Shown: positions 17,472 through 26,308, numbered from the stretch's first letter. The stretch: 64,000 bases of DNA from Planctomycetota bacterium (GCA_003389215.1 QQVP01000121.1:1-64000); one strand, 5' to 3'. Notes: generated by a model not told the origin, from the letters alone. Program-made: numbers and translations.

Positions 17472-17517
17472 GCCCCCATCGCTCGCCGTTGTCACCCCAG
17501 TTGCACCAGCCCGGCAC

Positions 17518-17548
17518 CATCCGCACGCCAGGCAGCCATCCGCACGCC
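17518..17548. repeat. two 12-bp direct repeats upstream of the phosphodiesterase pair
   Basis: CATCCGCACGCC occurs at 17518-17529 and 17537-17548 without mismatch, a 19-bp period, in the 130-nt gap before ATG 17602. Possible binding site for a regulator; nothing in the window identifies one. Confidence 0.4.
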
Positions 17549-17563
17549 GGGTAATTCGTCGCG

Positions 17564-17592
17564 TTGCGGAGGCCGCAAAGCCGCGATATACA
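17564..17592 (+). promoter_or_regulatory. candidate promoter before the phosphodiesterase pair
   Basis: TTGCGG (17564-17569) and TATACA (17587-17592) are 17 nt apart. Transcription would begin near 17599, almost at ATG 17602, so either the message is nearly leaderless or a later start is used. Confidence 0.25.
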
Positions 17593-17601
17593 TGAACTAG
17601 G

Positions 17602-19962
17602 ATGAATTCTCGACGCCATCCCCATCTCATCGCGCCCCGTTCCCTTCCGCCGCCTCCGCTCGGACGCGTCTGCCATCGTGGGCTTGTCGATTCCGCCTAT
17701 CCGCACGACGCCGCACTCGTCGGTGCCTCATTGACGGCTGTGCTGCTCGTCGGCTGGCTAATGCCTGTGGCGACAGCTGGTGACGAGGCGCTCGCTTATC
17801 TGGGCCCCGGGGCGGGCGTCGCTTTGGTCGGCTCGCTCGGTGCGGTGCTGGTCGCGATGGCCTCAGCCTTCCTGACGTTGATGACCTGGCCAATTCGTTG
17901 GGTTTGGCGTTCGCTCCGCGGAAGACATGCCATGGCGCGGGCGCGAGTGCGTCGCGTGGTGATCCTGGGGCTCGACGGCCTCGACCCGCAGTTGGTCGAC
18001 CAGTTCCTCTCCGAGGGGCGCATGCCCAATCTGGCGAAGCTGCGAGACCGGGGCACCTATGCCCGACTCGGTACCACCTGGCCGCCCCTTTCGCCGGTTG
18101 CCTGGTCGTCCTTCAGCACCGGCACGAACCCTGGCAAACACAACATTTTCGACTTCCTGACGCGGAGCCCCAGCGACTACGGCCCGCGGATCTCGTCGGT
18201 CTTGATGCGCGGCTCGCAGCGGACGCTGCCGCTGGGGCCGTACCGCATTCCGCTTTCGCGACCGCGGGTGGACGGCTTGCGCAAGAGCAAGCCGTTCTGG
18301 AACGTGTTGGGCGAGGCGGGCATCTTCAGTGCGATCTTGCGCGTGCCGATCACCTTTCCGCCCGACAAGTTCCACGGCGTGCAACTCTCGGCGATGTGCG
18401 TGCCCGACCTGCGTGGCACGCAGGGCACGTTCACGTATTTCTCCGAAGAGCAAGGCAATCAGGAGCAAGCGGCCCTGGGCGACTTGGGCGGAGAGCGGGT
18501 TGCGGTCGTACGCGAAGGCGACACCGTCCGCGCCGAGTTGCCCGGCCCGCAGAATCCGCTGCGCGAGGGCGATCCGGCCGTCAGCGCGCCGTTGATCGTC
18601 AAGCGCGGTGCCAACGGAGACGCCACGTTGCAGATCGGCGACGCCCGCGTGCGACTTACCCCGGGCGAATTTACCGACTGGATCCACGTGCCGTTTTCAC
18701 TGGCCCCCGGGGTCAAGGCGCGGGGCGTGTGCCGCTTCTTCCTCAAGCGGTTCGAGGCCCCGTTCGAGATGTACTGCACGCCGACACACATCGATCCGGA
18801 CAAGCCGGTGATGCCGATCTCGCATCCGCGGGTCTATTCCGTCTACCTGGCGAAGCAGCAAGGGCCTTTTGCCACGCTTGGTCTGGCGGAAGACACCTGG
18901 TCGCTCTCCGAGCAGGTCATGGACGAAGATGCCTTCCTGAAGATGTCGTACGATATCGACGAAGAGCGGCAGGCAATGTTCTTCGATGCCCTCTCGAGGG
19001 TGCGTCGCGGTTTGGTGACCTGCGTATTCGACGGGCCCGATCGCATCCAACACATGTTCTGGCGGTTTCAGGACGAAGGCCATCCCGCGCTCGATGACGA
19101 CGCGGCCAAGAACGACGCCCATCGCCACACGATTCGCGACATGTATGAGAAGATGGACAAGCTGGTGGGGCGAACCGTCGAGGCGCTCGACGAGAAGACC
19201 GCCCTGGTGGTCATGTCCGACCACGGCTTCAAGCCGTTTCGCCGGGGTGTCGACCTGAACGCCTGGCTCCGCGACGCCGGCTTTCTAAAATTGAAGGACG
19301 GAGCCGCCACCTCCGACCGGGTCTACATGGCCGATGTCGACTGGAGTGCGACGAAGGCCTATAGCCTGGGTCTGGCCGGCATCTTCGTCAACGAACGTGG
19401 CCGCGAGACGGCAGGGATCGTCGCACCCGGCGAGGAAAAGCGACAACTCGTCGCGGACATCTGCGAGGGTCTGTCCGGCCTGCGCGACGAAGCACGCGAC
19501 CAGGTGGCGATCGTCGAGGCGGTGGCCCGTGAGAGCGTTTACCAGGGACCGTACGTCGAAGCCGCACCGGACATCATCATCGGTTACAACGTCGGCTATC
19601 GTGTCTCTTGGGACTCGGCGGTCGGCAAATGTGCGGCGCGGGTCTTTTCGGATAACACGAAGGCCTGGAGCGGCGACCACTGCATTCACCCTCAGAAAGT
19701 GCCCGGCATCATCTTCAGCAATTTGAAGTTCAATACCGACGAGCCAAACATCATCGACCTGGCCCCGACCGCGTTGGAACTGCTCGGCGTCTCGAAGCCG
19801 GGTTATATGGATGGCAAGTCGCTGCTGGTCGACGACCCACCGGCGAACGGGCATCCGGCGAACGGGCACTCCGCCAACGTGAAGTCGGCCGAAGCACCAT
19901 CGCCCAGCGGGGTCGCCGCCGGTTCTGCAGAAGGGAGCGCTGCGCTCGATGCGTCGACGTGA
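17602..19962 (+). CDS. type I phosphodiesterase / alkaline-phosphatase-superfamily protein
   Basis: A 786-residue protein. A long N-terminus contains two hydrophobic segments (about 39-58 and 66-102, with YLGPGAGVALVG at 66-77), so the enzyme is membrane-anchored. The domain starts at ILGLDGLDPQ (121-130, metal ligand Asp125). The nucleophile segment PPLSPVAWSSFSTG (161-174) has Ser164 where the paralog next door has Thr. Later ligands are in DGPDRIQHMFW, MSDHGF and SGDHCIHP. PANGH units repeat near the C-terminus. It should hydrolyse or transfer phosphodiester or related groups outside the membrane. The last 14 nt overlap the start of the paralogous gene at 19949, indicating co-translation. 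Confidence 0.82.
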   Translation: MNSRRHPHLIAPRSLPPPPLGRVCHRGLVDSAYPHDAALVGASLTAVLLVGWLMPVATAGDEALAYLGPGAGVALVGSLGAVLVAMASAFLTLMTWPIRWVWRSLRGRHAMARARVRRVVILGLDGLDPQLVDQFLSEGRMPNLAKLRDRGTYARLGTTWPPLSPVAWSSFSTGTNPGKHNIFDFLTRSPSDYGPRISSVLMRGSQRTLPLGPYRIPLSRPRVDGLRKSKPFWNVLGEAGIFSAILRVPITFPPDKFHGVQLSAMCVPDLRGTQGTFTYFSEEQGNQEQAALGDLGGERVAVVREGDTVRAELPGPQNPLREGDPAVSAPLIVKRGANGDATLQIGDARVRLTPGEFTDWIHVPFSLAPGVKARGVCRFFLKRFEAPFEMYCTPTHIDPDKPVMPISHPRVYSVYLAKQQGPFATLGLAEDTWSLSEQVMDEDAFLKMSYDIDEERQAMFFDALSRVRRGLVTCVFDGPDRIQHMFWRFQDEGHPALDDDAAKNDAHRHTIRDMYEKMDKLVGRTVEALDEKTALVVMSDHGFKPFRRGVDLNAWLRDAGFLKLKDGAATSDRVYMADVDWSATKAYSLGLAGIFVNERGRETAGIVAPGEEKRQLVADICEGLSGLRDEARDQVAIVEAVARESVYQGPYVEAAPDIIIGYNVGYRVSWDSAVGKCAARVFSDNTKAWSGDHCIHPQKVPGIIFSNLKFNTDEPNIIDLAPTALELLGVSKPGYMDGKSLLVDDPPANGHPANGHSANVKSAEAPSPSGVAAGSAEGSAALDAST
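19840..19869 (+). repeat. 15-bp tandem repeat inside the phosphodiesterase gene
   Basis: CCGGCGAACGGGCA occurs at 19840-19853 and 19855-19868, with a degenerate third copy after it. It encodes repeated PANGH in a low-complexity tail after the last catalytic motif, so its length can probably vary without affecting the enzyme. Confidence 0.6.
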
Positions 19963-22024
19963 TTTCGTCAAGGCGGTGGCCGGCGGGGCCAGCTCGACCC
20001 TCTTGGGCGGCTGCCTACTTTCGGATAGCGACACGCGAGCCGTCGGCAAACGCGTCGTCGTGGTGGCCTTCGACGGGCTCGATCCGCGGATCATCCGTTC
20101 GCTGATGGAGGCCGGCAAGCTGCCGAACTACCGGCGTCTGGCCGAACGGGGCGGCTTCATGAAGATTGCCACCAGCACGCCGCCGCACACGCCGGTTGCC
20201 TTTTCCAACATCATCAGTGGCGCCGACGCTTCGCTTCATCAAGTCTACGATTTCATCCACCGCGACCCGCGTCCAGCGTATGGAAATCTGGCCCCCTTCT
20301 TCAGCACCTCGACGGCGCTGCCGCCCACGCGCGACTGGACTCTGCCCTGGGGCGACGGCTGGGAACTGCCGCTGTTTGCCGGCGAGACGAAAAATCTGCG
20401 TCAGGGTCCCGCCTTCTGGGATCAGCTGATCGCCGCGGGGATCGACACCGACGTTTACTATGTGCCGTCGAACTACCCGGCAACCGGGCCGGAGGGACCG
20501 GGTCGATTTCGCGCGCTCAGCGGGATGGGCGTGCCCGACTTGCGGGGCGGCTACGGGCAGGCGACTTTCTACGGACCGCGAGCCTATTCGCGGGGCGCCG
20601 AGACGAAGTTCGTGGTGGTCCGCGCCGATCGCCAGCACCGCATCAAGACCACGCTCGAAGGCCCGCCCAACTTTCTCCGCAAGGTGCCGCGTGGCAGCCC
20701 GCCGCCGGTGGCCGCGCCGGTAGAAATTGTCCGCGATCCCGAAACGGCGATCGTGAAGGTCCGCGTGGGCAACTCGACGGTGCTGCTCGCCCAGGGCGAA
20801 TGGAGCGACTGGATCGCCGTCGACTTCCCGACCGGAATTCCCGGCGCCGCAGCCCTGGGGGCCGCCGGCGCGCCGACCTCGCTGCGCGGCATGGTGCGAC
20901 TGTATGCCAAACAGGTCCATCCCGACATCGAGCTCTACGTCAGCCCCATCAACATCGATCCGACGGATCCGCTGAACCCGATCAGCTCGCCCGCCGGCTT
21001 TTGCGATGAACTGGCCGCGCGGCACGGCCGCTATTCGACGTTGGGTTTGCCCGAAGACAACAAGTCTTTCCGCAGCGGGGCGCTCACCGGCGAGGAGTTC
21101 CTGAAGCAGACGTCACTCGTGGAAGAGGAGCGGGCAGAGCAGTTTCGCCAGGCCCTGACCGATCTTCGCGCGGGGTGCCTGTTCTTCTACTTCGGTTCCA
21201 CCGACTTGGTGCAGCACATGTTCTGGCGCGATCGCGATGAAGCGCACCCGGCCTACGACGCGGAAGAGGCGGAGCGATTCGGCAACGTCGTCGCCGACAC
21301 CTACCTGGCCACGGACAAACTGGTGGGCGAGGCCCTCGACAGCCTTGGCGATGACGACACGCTGATCGTCTTCTCCGATCATGGGTTTACGACGTTTCGC
21401 CGCGGCTTCAACTTGTCCCGATGGTTGCTCGACAACCGCTACACCCGGCTGATCCGCCCGGCCTGGGGTCGGCGATTCGAACAAGCCGGTCAAATCGATT
21501 GGTCGAAGACACGGGCTTATGGCGTGGGGATGAACGCCCTGTACGTCAATCGCCGCGGCCGCGAGAAACACGGCGTGGTGGCCGAAAAGGACGTCCGGCC
21601 GCTGCTCGACGAGCTGCGCGACAAGCTGCTCGAAGTTCGCGACGACGACGAGCACGACAACCAGCCGATCGTGACGCGCGTCGACCTGGTCGAGGACGTC
21701 TATCCCGGGGCCGACTTGGACGTAGCGCCCGACATCATTGTGGGCTACGCCGACAGTTATCGGGTCGGCTGGGGTGCCGTGCTCGGCGACATGCCCCCCG
21801 AGCTTGTCGAAGACAATAACGATCGTTGGTGCGGCACGCACCTGATCGCTCCCGAGCAGGTGCCGGGCATGTTCTTTGCCAGCCGACCGTTGGCGACGGA
21901 GAAAGGCTCGGTATCGGACCTGGCCCCCACGATCCTCGATCTCTTCGGCGTCGACATTCCCCAGCACATGACCGGAAAATCGCTTGTGCGCTCCACGAAC
22001 TCCACGGCGGCATCCCCAACCTAG
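19949..22024 (+). CDS. Tat-exported lipoprotein, type I phosphodiesterase family
   Basis: A 691-residue paralog of the preceding gene. The N-terminus MRRRDFVKAV is a twin-arginine signal and LLGGC (18-22) a lipobox with Cys22, so a lipid-anchored periplasmic protein is predicted. Catalytic features: VAFDGLDPR (39-47, Asp42), TPPHTPVAFSNIISG (77-91) with Thr81 as nucleophile, GSTDLVQHMFW, FSDHGF and CGTHLIAPEQVPG. The start at ATG 19949 overlaps the upstream gene by 14 nt. The two proteins share the same order of motifs but differ in nucleophile (Ser versus Thr) and export route. Substrate unknown; a phosphate-containing surface glycan or lipid would fit the cluster. Confidence 0.84.
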   Translation: MRRRDFVKAVAGGASSTLLGGCLLSDSDTRAVGKRVVVVAFDGLDPRIIRSLMEAGKLPNYRRLAERGGFMKIATSTPPHTPVAFSNIISGADASLHQVYDFIHRDPRPAYGNLAPFFSTSTALPPTRDWTLPWGDGWELPLFAGETKNLRQGPAFWDQLIAAGIDTDVYYVPSNYPATGPEGPGRFRALSGMGVPDLRGGYGQATFYGPRAYSRGAETKFVVVRADRQHRIKTTLEGPPNFLRKVPRGSPPPVAAPVEIVRDPETAIVKVRVGNSTVLLAQGEWSDWIAVDFPTGIPGAAALGAAGAPTSLRGMVRLYAKQVHPDIELYVSPINIDPTDPLNPISSPAGFCDELAARHGRYSTLGLPEDNKSFRSGALTGEEFLKQTSLVEEERAEQFRQALTDLRAGCLFFYFGSTDLVQHMFWRDRDEAHPAYDAEEAERFGNVVADTYLATDKLVGEALDSLGDDDTLIVFSDHGFTTFRRGFNLSRWLLDNRYTRLIRPAWGRRFEQAGQIDWSKTRAYGVGMNALYVNRRGREKHGVVAEKDVRPLLDELRDKLLEVRDDDEHDNQPIVTRVDLVEDVYPGADLDVAPDIIVGYADSYRVGWGAVLGDMPPELVEDNNDRWCGTHLIAPEQVPGMFFASRPLATEKGSVSDLAPTILDLFGVDIPQHMTGKSLVRSTNSTAASPT

Positions 22025-22139
22025 ACACGCGCATCGGCCAACGTCAGCTAACCGCGTTTTCGTAGCCGCGGCCAACGAGCAACACAAACGAGCAACTCAC
22101 TCGACAGAATAGCCACGCCTTCCCCCCGGAATCCCAGTT

Positions 22140-22340
22140 ATGGTTTTTTCCTCGAAGAAGTCCATCAAGATCGACAAGCAGCTTTATGAACAACTGGCGG
22201 CCGCCGCGGAGAAGAGCGGCTACTCGTCGGTCGACGAGTTGATCGATCACGTTCTCAAGCGTGAAGTCGCTGGCGCCGACGCCGAACTCGAACAGAAGCA
22301 GGCGGAAGAGCAGCTCCGCGGGCTCGGCTACATCGAATAG
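22140..22340 (+). CDS. small ribbon-helix-helix-like protein with LGYIE tail
   Basis: A 66-residue protein. Residues 8-40 (SIKIDKQLYEQLAAAAEKSG, then a Val/Leu helix) look like the ribbon-helix-helix fold of CopG/Arc regulators: a beta strand followed by two helices. The rest is an acidic helix ending QLRGLGYIE. That last motif resembles RLRSLGYLGG after the sulfatase-fold domain of the protein at 14480. It is followed after 3 nt by the membrane-protein gene at 22344, so the two are almost certainly co-translated. DNA binding is unproven; it could equally be a small partner of the neighbouring envelope proteins. Confidence 0.7.
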   Translation: MVFSSKKSIKIDKQLYEQLAAAAEKSGYSSVDELIDHVLKREVAGADAELEQKQAEEQLRGLGYIE

Positions 22341-22343
22341 GCC

Positions 22344-23174
22344 ATGAACCTCGTCAATCGAATTTGCACGTCGCTGACCGACGCGCTGTTGGGCGTGTTT
22401 TCGGGCTGGTCGCCTGCGCTGTTGCTGATTGCGATCTCGGCGGTATTGGGGATCCTGATGGCGATCGTCTTTCGTTTCACGTCGCAGCAAGCGCAGCTCA
22501 AGCGAGTGGCCGATCTCTCCCGGGCGCAGGTCCTTGCAATCAAGCTGTTCAAGGACGAGCTGGGGACGATGTTCGTCAGCCTGGGGCGCCTGTTTCGTTA
22601 CACGGGGCTCCGACTGTGGTACTCGCTTCCGCCGGCGCTGGTGATGGTGATTCCCTTCGTGCTGGTGCTGGTACAACTGGCGCGGTGGTACGAGCATAGC
22701 CCGCTGGTCGACGGGGACGTCGCGATGCTGGAGTTTCACCTGAATGAGGCGGATTGGTCCCGGCACAAGCAGCTACAGCTGGAGGCTGCCGCGCCGCTCG
22801 AGCTGACGCACCGTCACAACGATGCGGTCGAGAAAGTGGTGACCTGGAACGTCCACGCCCACGGTGAAGATGCGGCCAGCATCGACTGGAGACTCGGCGA
22901 TCTGACCGGGACAAAGCGGATTGCCATCGGTGCGTCGCGCGACGCACTCGCACCGGTCGATGCGCAGATTGCGGGACCGTCGTTTTGGGATCGGCTGCTC
23001 TATCCCGGCGAGCCGGCCTTCGCCTCCGACGCGCCGATACGGGAAGTCACCCTGCAGGTTCACGAGCGCGATACGCCGATCCTGGGACTCAATGTGCCCT
23101 GGTGGCTGACATTCCTGGTCGTTTCCATCCTGGTCGCGATGCTGGTTCGTCCTTTGGTTGGCGTGCAGTTCTGA
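22344..23174 (+). CDS. three-helix membrane protein of unknown function, EMC3/DUF106-like layout
   Basis: A 276-residue protein I cannot assign by motif. Visible layout: amphipathic N-terminus, membrane helix 1 (24-45), a charged, probably helical segment (46-85, QQAQLKRVADLSRAQ and on), membrane helix 2 (95-113), a hydrophilic domain of about 130 residues, and a third helix near the C-terminus (about 250-272). A charged helical hairpin between the first two membrane helices is the arrangement of the Oxa1-superfamily members EMC3 and TMCO1 and of archaeal DUF106. That is a topology comparison, not a sequence match. It sits between the small RHH-like gene (3-nt gap) and the SGNH-TPR gene (9-nt gap), so it belongs to this operon. 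Confidence 0.6.
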   Translation: MNLVNRICTSLTDALLGVFSGWSPALLLIAISAVLGILMAIVFRFTSQQAQLKRVADLSRAQVLAIKLFKDELGTMFVSLGRLFRYTGLRLWYSLPPALVMVIPFVLVLVQLARWYEHSPLVDGDVAMLEFHLNEADWSRHKQLQLEAAAPLELTHRHNDAVEKVVTWNVHAHGEDAASIDWRLGDLTGTKRIAIGASRDALAPVDAQIAGPSFWDRLLYPGEPAFASDAPIREVTLQVHERDTPILGLNVPWWLTFLVVSILVAMLVRPLVGVQF

Positions 23175-23183
23175 GGAATCCAA

Positions 23184-26100
23184 GTGCCGAAGCGGTCGAA
23201 CGTTTCACTGCGGAAGAAGCTGGTCTTCTCGGCGTTGGCGACCGTGGCCTTCTTCGTGCTGGCCGAGGCGGGGTTGTGGCTGGCCGGCGTGACGACGCTG
23301 ATCGAGCGCGAGGATCCCTCTCAAGGATTCTCGGGCCTGTTGAGCGTCTTCGAGCGTGACGGCGACGTCTATCGCACACGCCCGGCCAATACTCCGCGGC
23401 CCTTCAACGATCAGTCGTTCGCCGTCGAGAAGCCGGCCGCGGGTTTTCGTGTCTTCACGCTCGGCGGATCGAGTGCCTATGGATATCCCGGCGGCGCCGA
23501 GGCAGCCTTCTCCAGTTTGTTGGGCGAAGCACTCGCCAAGAAACACCCCGACCGGGTGATCGAATCGATCAACGTGGGAGGCGTCTCCTATGGCATGCAC
23601 CGGGTCAGCATCGTGGCCCGGCAGATGCTACAGTACGAGCCCGACGTCCTCGTCATCTACGCGGGCCACAACGAGTTCATCGAACCGGCGTTCTACGCGG
23701 CGTTGAAGAGCCGCGTGGCGGGGCGGGCCTGGCTGGAACACGCGTTGGCGCACTCGCGCATCTACACGCTCGCCCGCTCCGCGCTGGGTGCGATGTCCGC
23801 CAAGGAGCAGAACTCGCTCGAGGCAATCCAGGTGCGGCTGCAAAGTCCGCGCACGTACACGATTGCCGACAAGGAGCGCATCGTGGCCGACTACCGCAGT
23901 CGGCTCAAGGAGCTGCTCGTGGCGGCCGAAGCAGCAGGCGTCCGCGTGGTGCTGGCCACGGTGCCCTGCAACCTCCGCGACTGGCCGCCGGCCGCCTCGC
24001 TCGCCGAAGATCTCGCCGCCGCGGACCGAGGGCGGTGGACCGAAGCCCTGGTTGCCGGGAGGCAGGCGGTCTTGGCAGCCTCCCAAGCGGCCGCGCCGGA
24101 CGGCAAAGCAGCGAACGGCACGGCGATCGACACCGCGGTCAACCAGCTCGAGGTCGCCGTCCATCTCGCCCCGGATCATGCCGAATCAAACTTCCTGCTG
24201 GGCAAGGCGTACGAGCTGGCCGAGCGTTGGACCGAGGCCGACGTGGCCTATCGCCGGGCGTGCGATGCCGACGCCGCGCCCAATCGGCGGTTGACGGCCA
24301 TCAACACGGCGACCGCCGAACTGGGCGAATTGCACGGGGCAACGGTCCTCGACCTCGACGCGCAATTCGCCGCCGAAAGCAAACACGGTCTGGTGGGCGA
24401 CAACCTGATCGACGACTTCGTCCATCCTGGCAGGCGGGGTCACCAGATCATCGCCTGGCACGTCTGGGACGCCATCGAACGCGCCGGCTGGCTGGGCGAG
24501 ATGGCGGCGGCCGACCGGGCCCTCTTCGATGAGCTGATCGCCGATCGCAAGACGCGGGTCAAGCCGCGCAACGCCGAGTGGTTCTTTACCCAGGCGGTCG
24601 CCCTACAGCATCGCGGCAGCTACGACCAGGCGATTGCCAAATATCGTCAGGCCCTGGAAATCGATGCCGGTCACGTGGCAACATTGGCCAACCTGGGAAG
24701 CGTCCTGACGACCCAAGGACAATACGCAGAGGCCGTCAAGCTGTTCGAGCAGGCGTTGGCCATCGAGGCCGACCTCGACTGGGTTCACAACAGCCTGGGT
24801 CTGGCCCTGATCGAGCTCGAACGTTACGAACAGGCCGAACAGACTTTGGCCAGGGCGCTGCAACTCAACCCCGACCTGGCCGAAGCCCACGCAAACCTTG
24901 GGCTGCTGGCGGCGCGGCGACAACAGTTCGAAGTGGCAGCGGACCACTATCAAGAGGCGGTGAAACGGAATCCGGACTCGGCCGGTGTGCAGAGCAGCCT
25001 GGCAAGTGTCCTGAACAGCCTGCAGCGGCACGACGAGGCACTCGATGCCTGCGATCGAGCGCTGCGACTGCAGCCCGACAGTGCCACCGCCCATCACAAT
25101 CGCGGAAACGCGCTCCAGGGCCTGGGTCGACTCGAGGAAGCGGTCGCGGCCTACGCGGCGGCCCTGCAGCTGTCGCCGAATCTGGCGGTGAGCTTAACGA
25201 ACCGGGGTCGCGTACTCACGGCGCTCGGCCGCCCGGCGGAGGCGGCTGACGACTTCGTGGCGGCGGCTCAACTGCGACCGGAGGATCCGGAATCTCACCA
25301 CGCGGCCGCCACGGCACTCCAGGCGAGTGGCCGAATCGACGAGGCAATCTCTCACTTCCGCCGGGCGCTGCAGCTGAACCCCAAAGACACAGCCGTCCGC
25401 AACAACTTTGGAAATTGCCTGTTGATGGCCGGCAAGTTGTCGGACGCCGTCCAACAGTATCGGCGAGTCCTGCGCGGCAATCCTGCTGCGGCCGGTACCC
25501 ACAACAACCTCGGCTTCGCGCTGTTGCGCAGTGGCGAGCTTGACGAGGCGGCCGAGCACCTGAAGCGGGCCGTGAAGCTGCAGCCCAATTATGCCGAGGC
25601 CTACTACAACCTGGGCCTGTTGGAGATGGAAAGACGCGCGTTTCCTCGGGCCCTGGAACAACTGTCGCGCGCCATCTCCCTGCGCAGTGACTACGTCGAG
25701 GCGTTGGTTGCCCGGGCCGATCTCTACCGACGTCAGGTGAGAAGCGAAGCGGCCCTGAAGGATCTCGACGCTGCGATCCGCGTGGCCCCCCAGGCGGCGG
25801 TGCTCTACCTCAAGCGTGGCGAGGTCAAGGCATACCTTGACCGTCACGAGGCGGCCCTCGCCGATTTCGACGCGGCGGTCGAACGGGGCGCGAATCTGCC
25901 GCTGGCCTTCGTGCGTCGGGGTCAGCAGCTCGAGTCGATGGGCCGCTACGCTCAGGCAGCGAAGGACTACCAGCGGGCGGCGGAACTGGCACCCCATCGG
26001 CCGGAGGCCCACAACAATCTGGCCTGGCTGCTGGCAACGGCGCCGCAGGAAGCGGTGCGCGACGGCGAGCGGGCCATCAAACATGCGGAACAGGCATTGC

Positions 26101-26306
26101 AACTCGCCGCGCGGCGAAACTTCGGATACATGGATACCCTGGCGGCCGCCTACGCCGAGGCGGGTCGTTATGAGGATGCCCAGCGCGTGCAGTCCGAGGC
26201 GATCGAGCTGGCCCCCGAGTCGAATCGCGAGGCACTCGCCGCGCGACTCGAACTCTATCGCGCTCAGCAGCCCTATCGACAAGAACCCGCCCAGGCGGAC
26301 GACTAG
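23184..26306 (+). CDS. very large SGNH hydrolase-TPR protein
   Basis: A 1040-residue protein: membrane anchor (about 13-34), SGNH domain with FTLGGSSAYG (91-100, catalytic Ser at 96 or 97), YAGHNEF (159-165, Asn163) and DDFVHPG (411-417, Asp412 and His415). Unusually, about 85 residues with TPR character (roughly 280-365) are inserted inside the SGNH domain. About 16 TPR units then fill 455-1020, ending in the shared cap (944-1040, AARLELYRAQQPYRQ). Start GTG 23184 is supported by GAGGA at 23173-23177, six nt upstream. It is the last gene of the operon running from 17602. It should act in the periplasm as an esterase or acyltransferase on a glycan. Substrate unknown. Confidence 0.82.
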   Translation: MPKRSNVSLRKKLVFSALATVAFFVLAEAGLWLAGVTTLIEREDPSQGFSGLLSVFERDGDVYRTRPANTPRPFNDQSFAVEKPAAGFRVFTLGGSSAYGYPGGAEAAFSSLLGEALAKKHPDRVIESINVGGVSYGMHRVSIVARQMLQYEPDVLVIYAGHNEFIEPAFYAALKSRVAGRAWLEHALAHSRIYTLARSALGAMSAKEQNSLEAIQVRLQSPRTYTIADKERIVADYRSRLKELLVAAEAAGVRVVLATVPCNLRDWPPAASLAEDLAAADRGRWTEALVAGRQAVLAASQAAAPDGKAANGTAIDTAVNQLEVAVHLAPDHAESNFLLGKAYELAERWTEADVAYRRACDADAAPNRRLTAINTATAELGELHGATVLDLDAQFAAESKHGLVGDNLIDDFVHPGRRGHQIIAWHVWDAIERAGWLGEMAAADRALFDELIADRKTRVKPRNAEWFFTQAVALQHRGSYDQAIAKYRQALEIDAGHVATLANLGSVLTTQGQYAEAVKLFEQALAIEADLDWVHNSLGLALIELERYEQAEQTLARALQLNPDLAEAHANLGLLAARRQQFEVAADHYQEAVKRNPDSAGVQSSLASVLNSLQRHDEALDACDRALRLQPDSATAHHNRGNALQGLGRLEEAVAAYAAALQLSPNLAVSLTNRGRVLTALGRPAEAADDFVAAAQLRPEDPESHHAAATALQASGRIDEAISHFRRALQLNPKDTAVRNNFGNCLLMAGKLSDAVQQYRRVLRGNPAAAGTHNNLGFALLRSGELDEAAEHLKRAVKLQPNYAEAYYNLGLLEMERRAFPRALEQLSRAISLRSDYVEALVARADLYRRQVRSEAALKDLDAAIRVAPQAAVLYLKRGEVKAYLDRHEAALADFDAAVERGANLPLAFVRRGQQLESMGRYAQAAKDYQRAAELAPHRPEAHNNLAWLLATAPQEAVRDGERAIKHAEQALQLAARRNFGYMDTLAAAYAEAGRYEDAQRVQSEAIELAPESNREALAARLELYRAQQPYRQEPAQADD

Positions 26307-26308
26307 AC

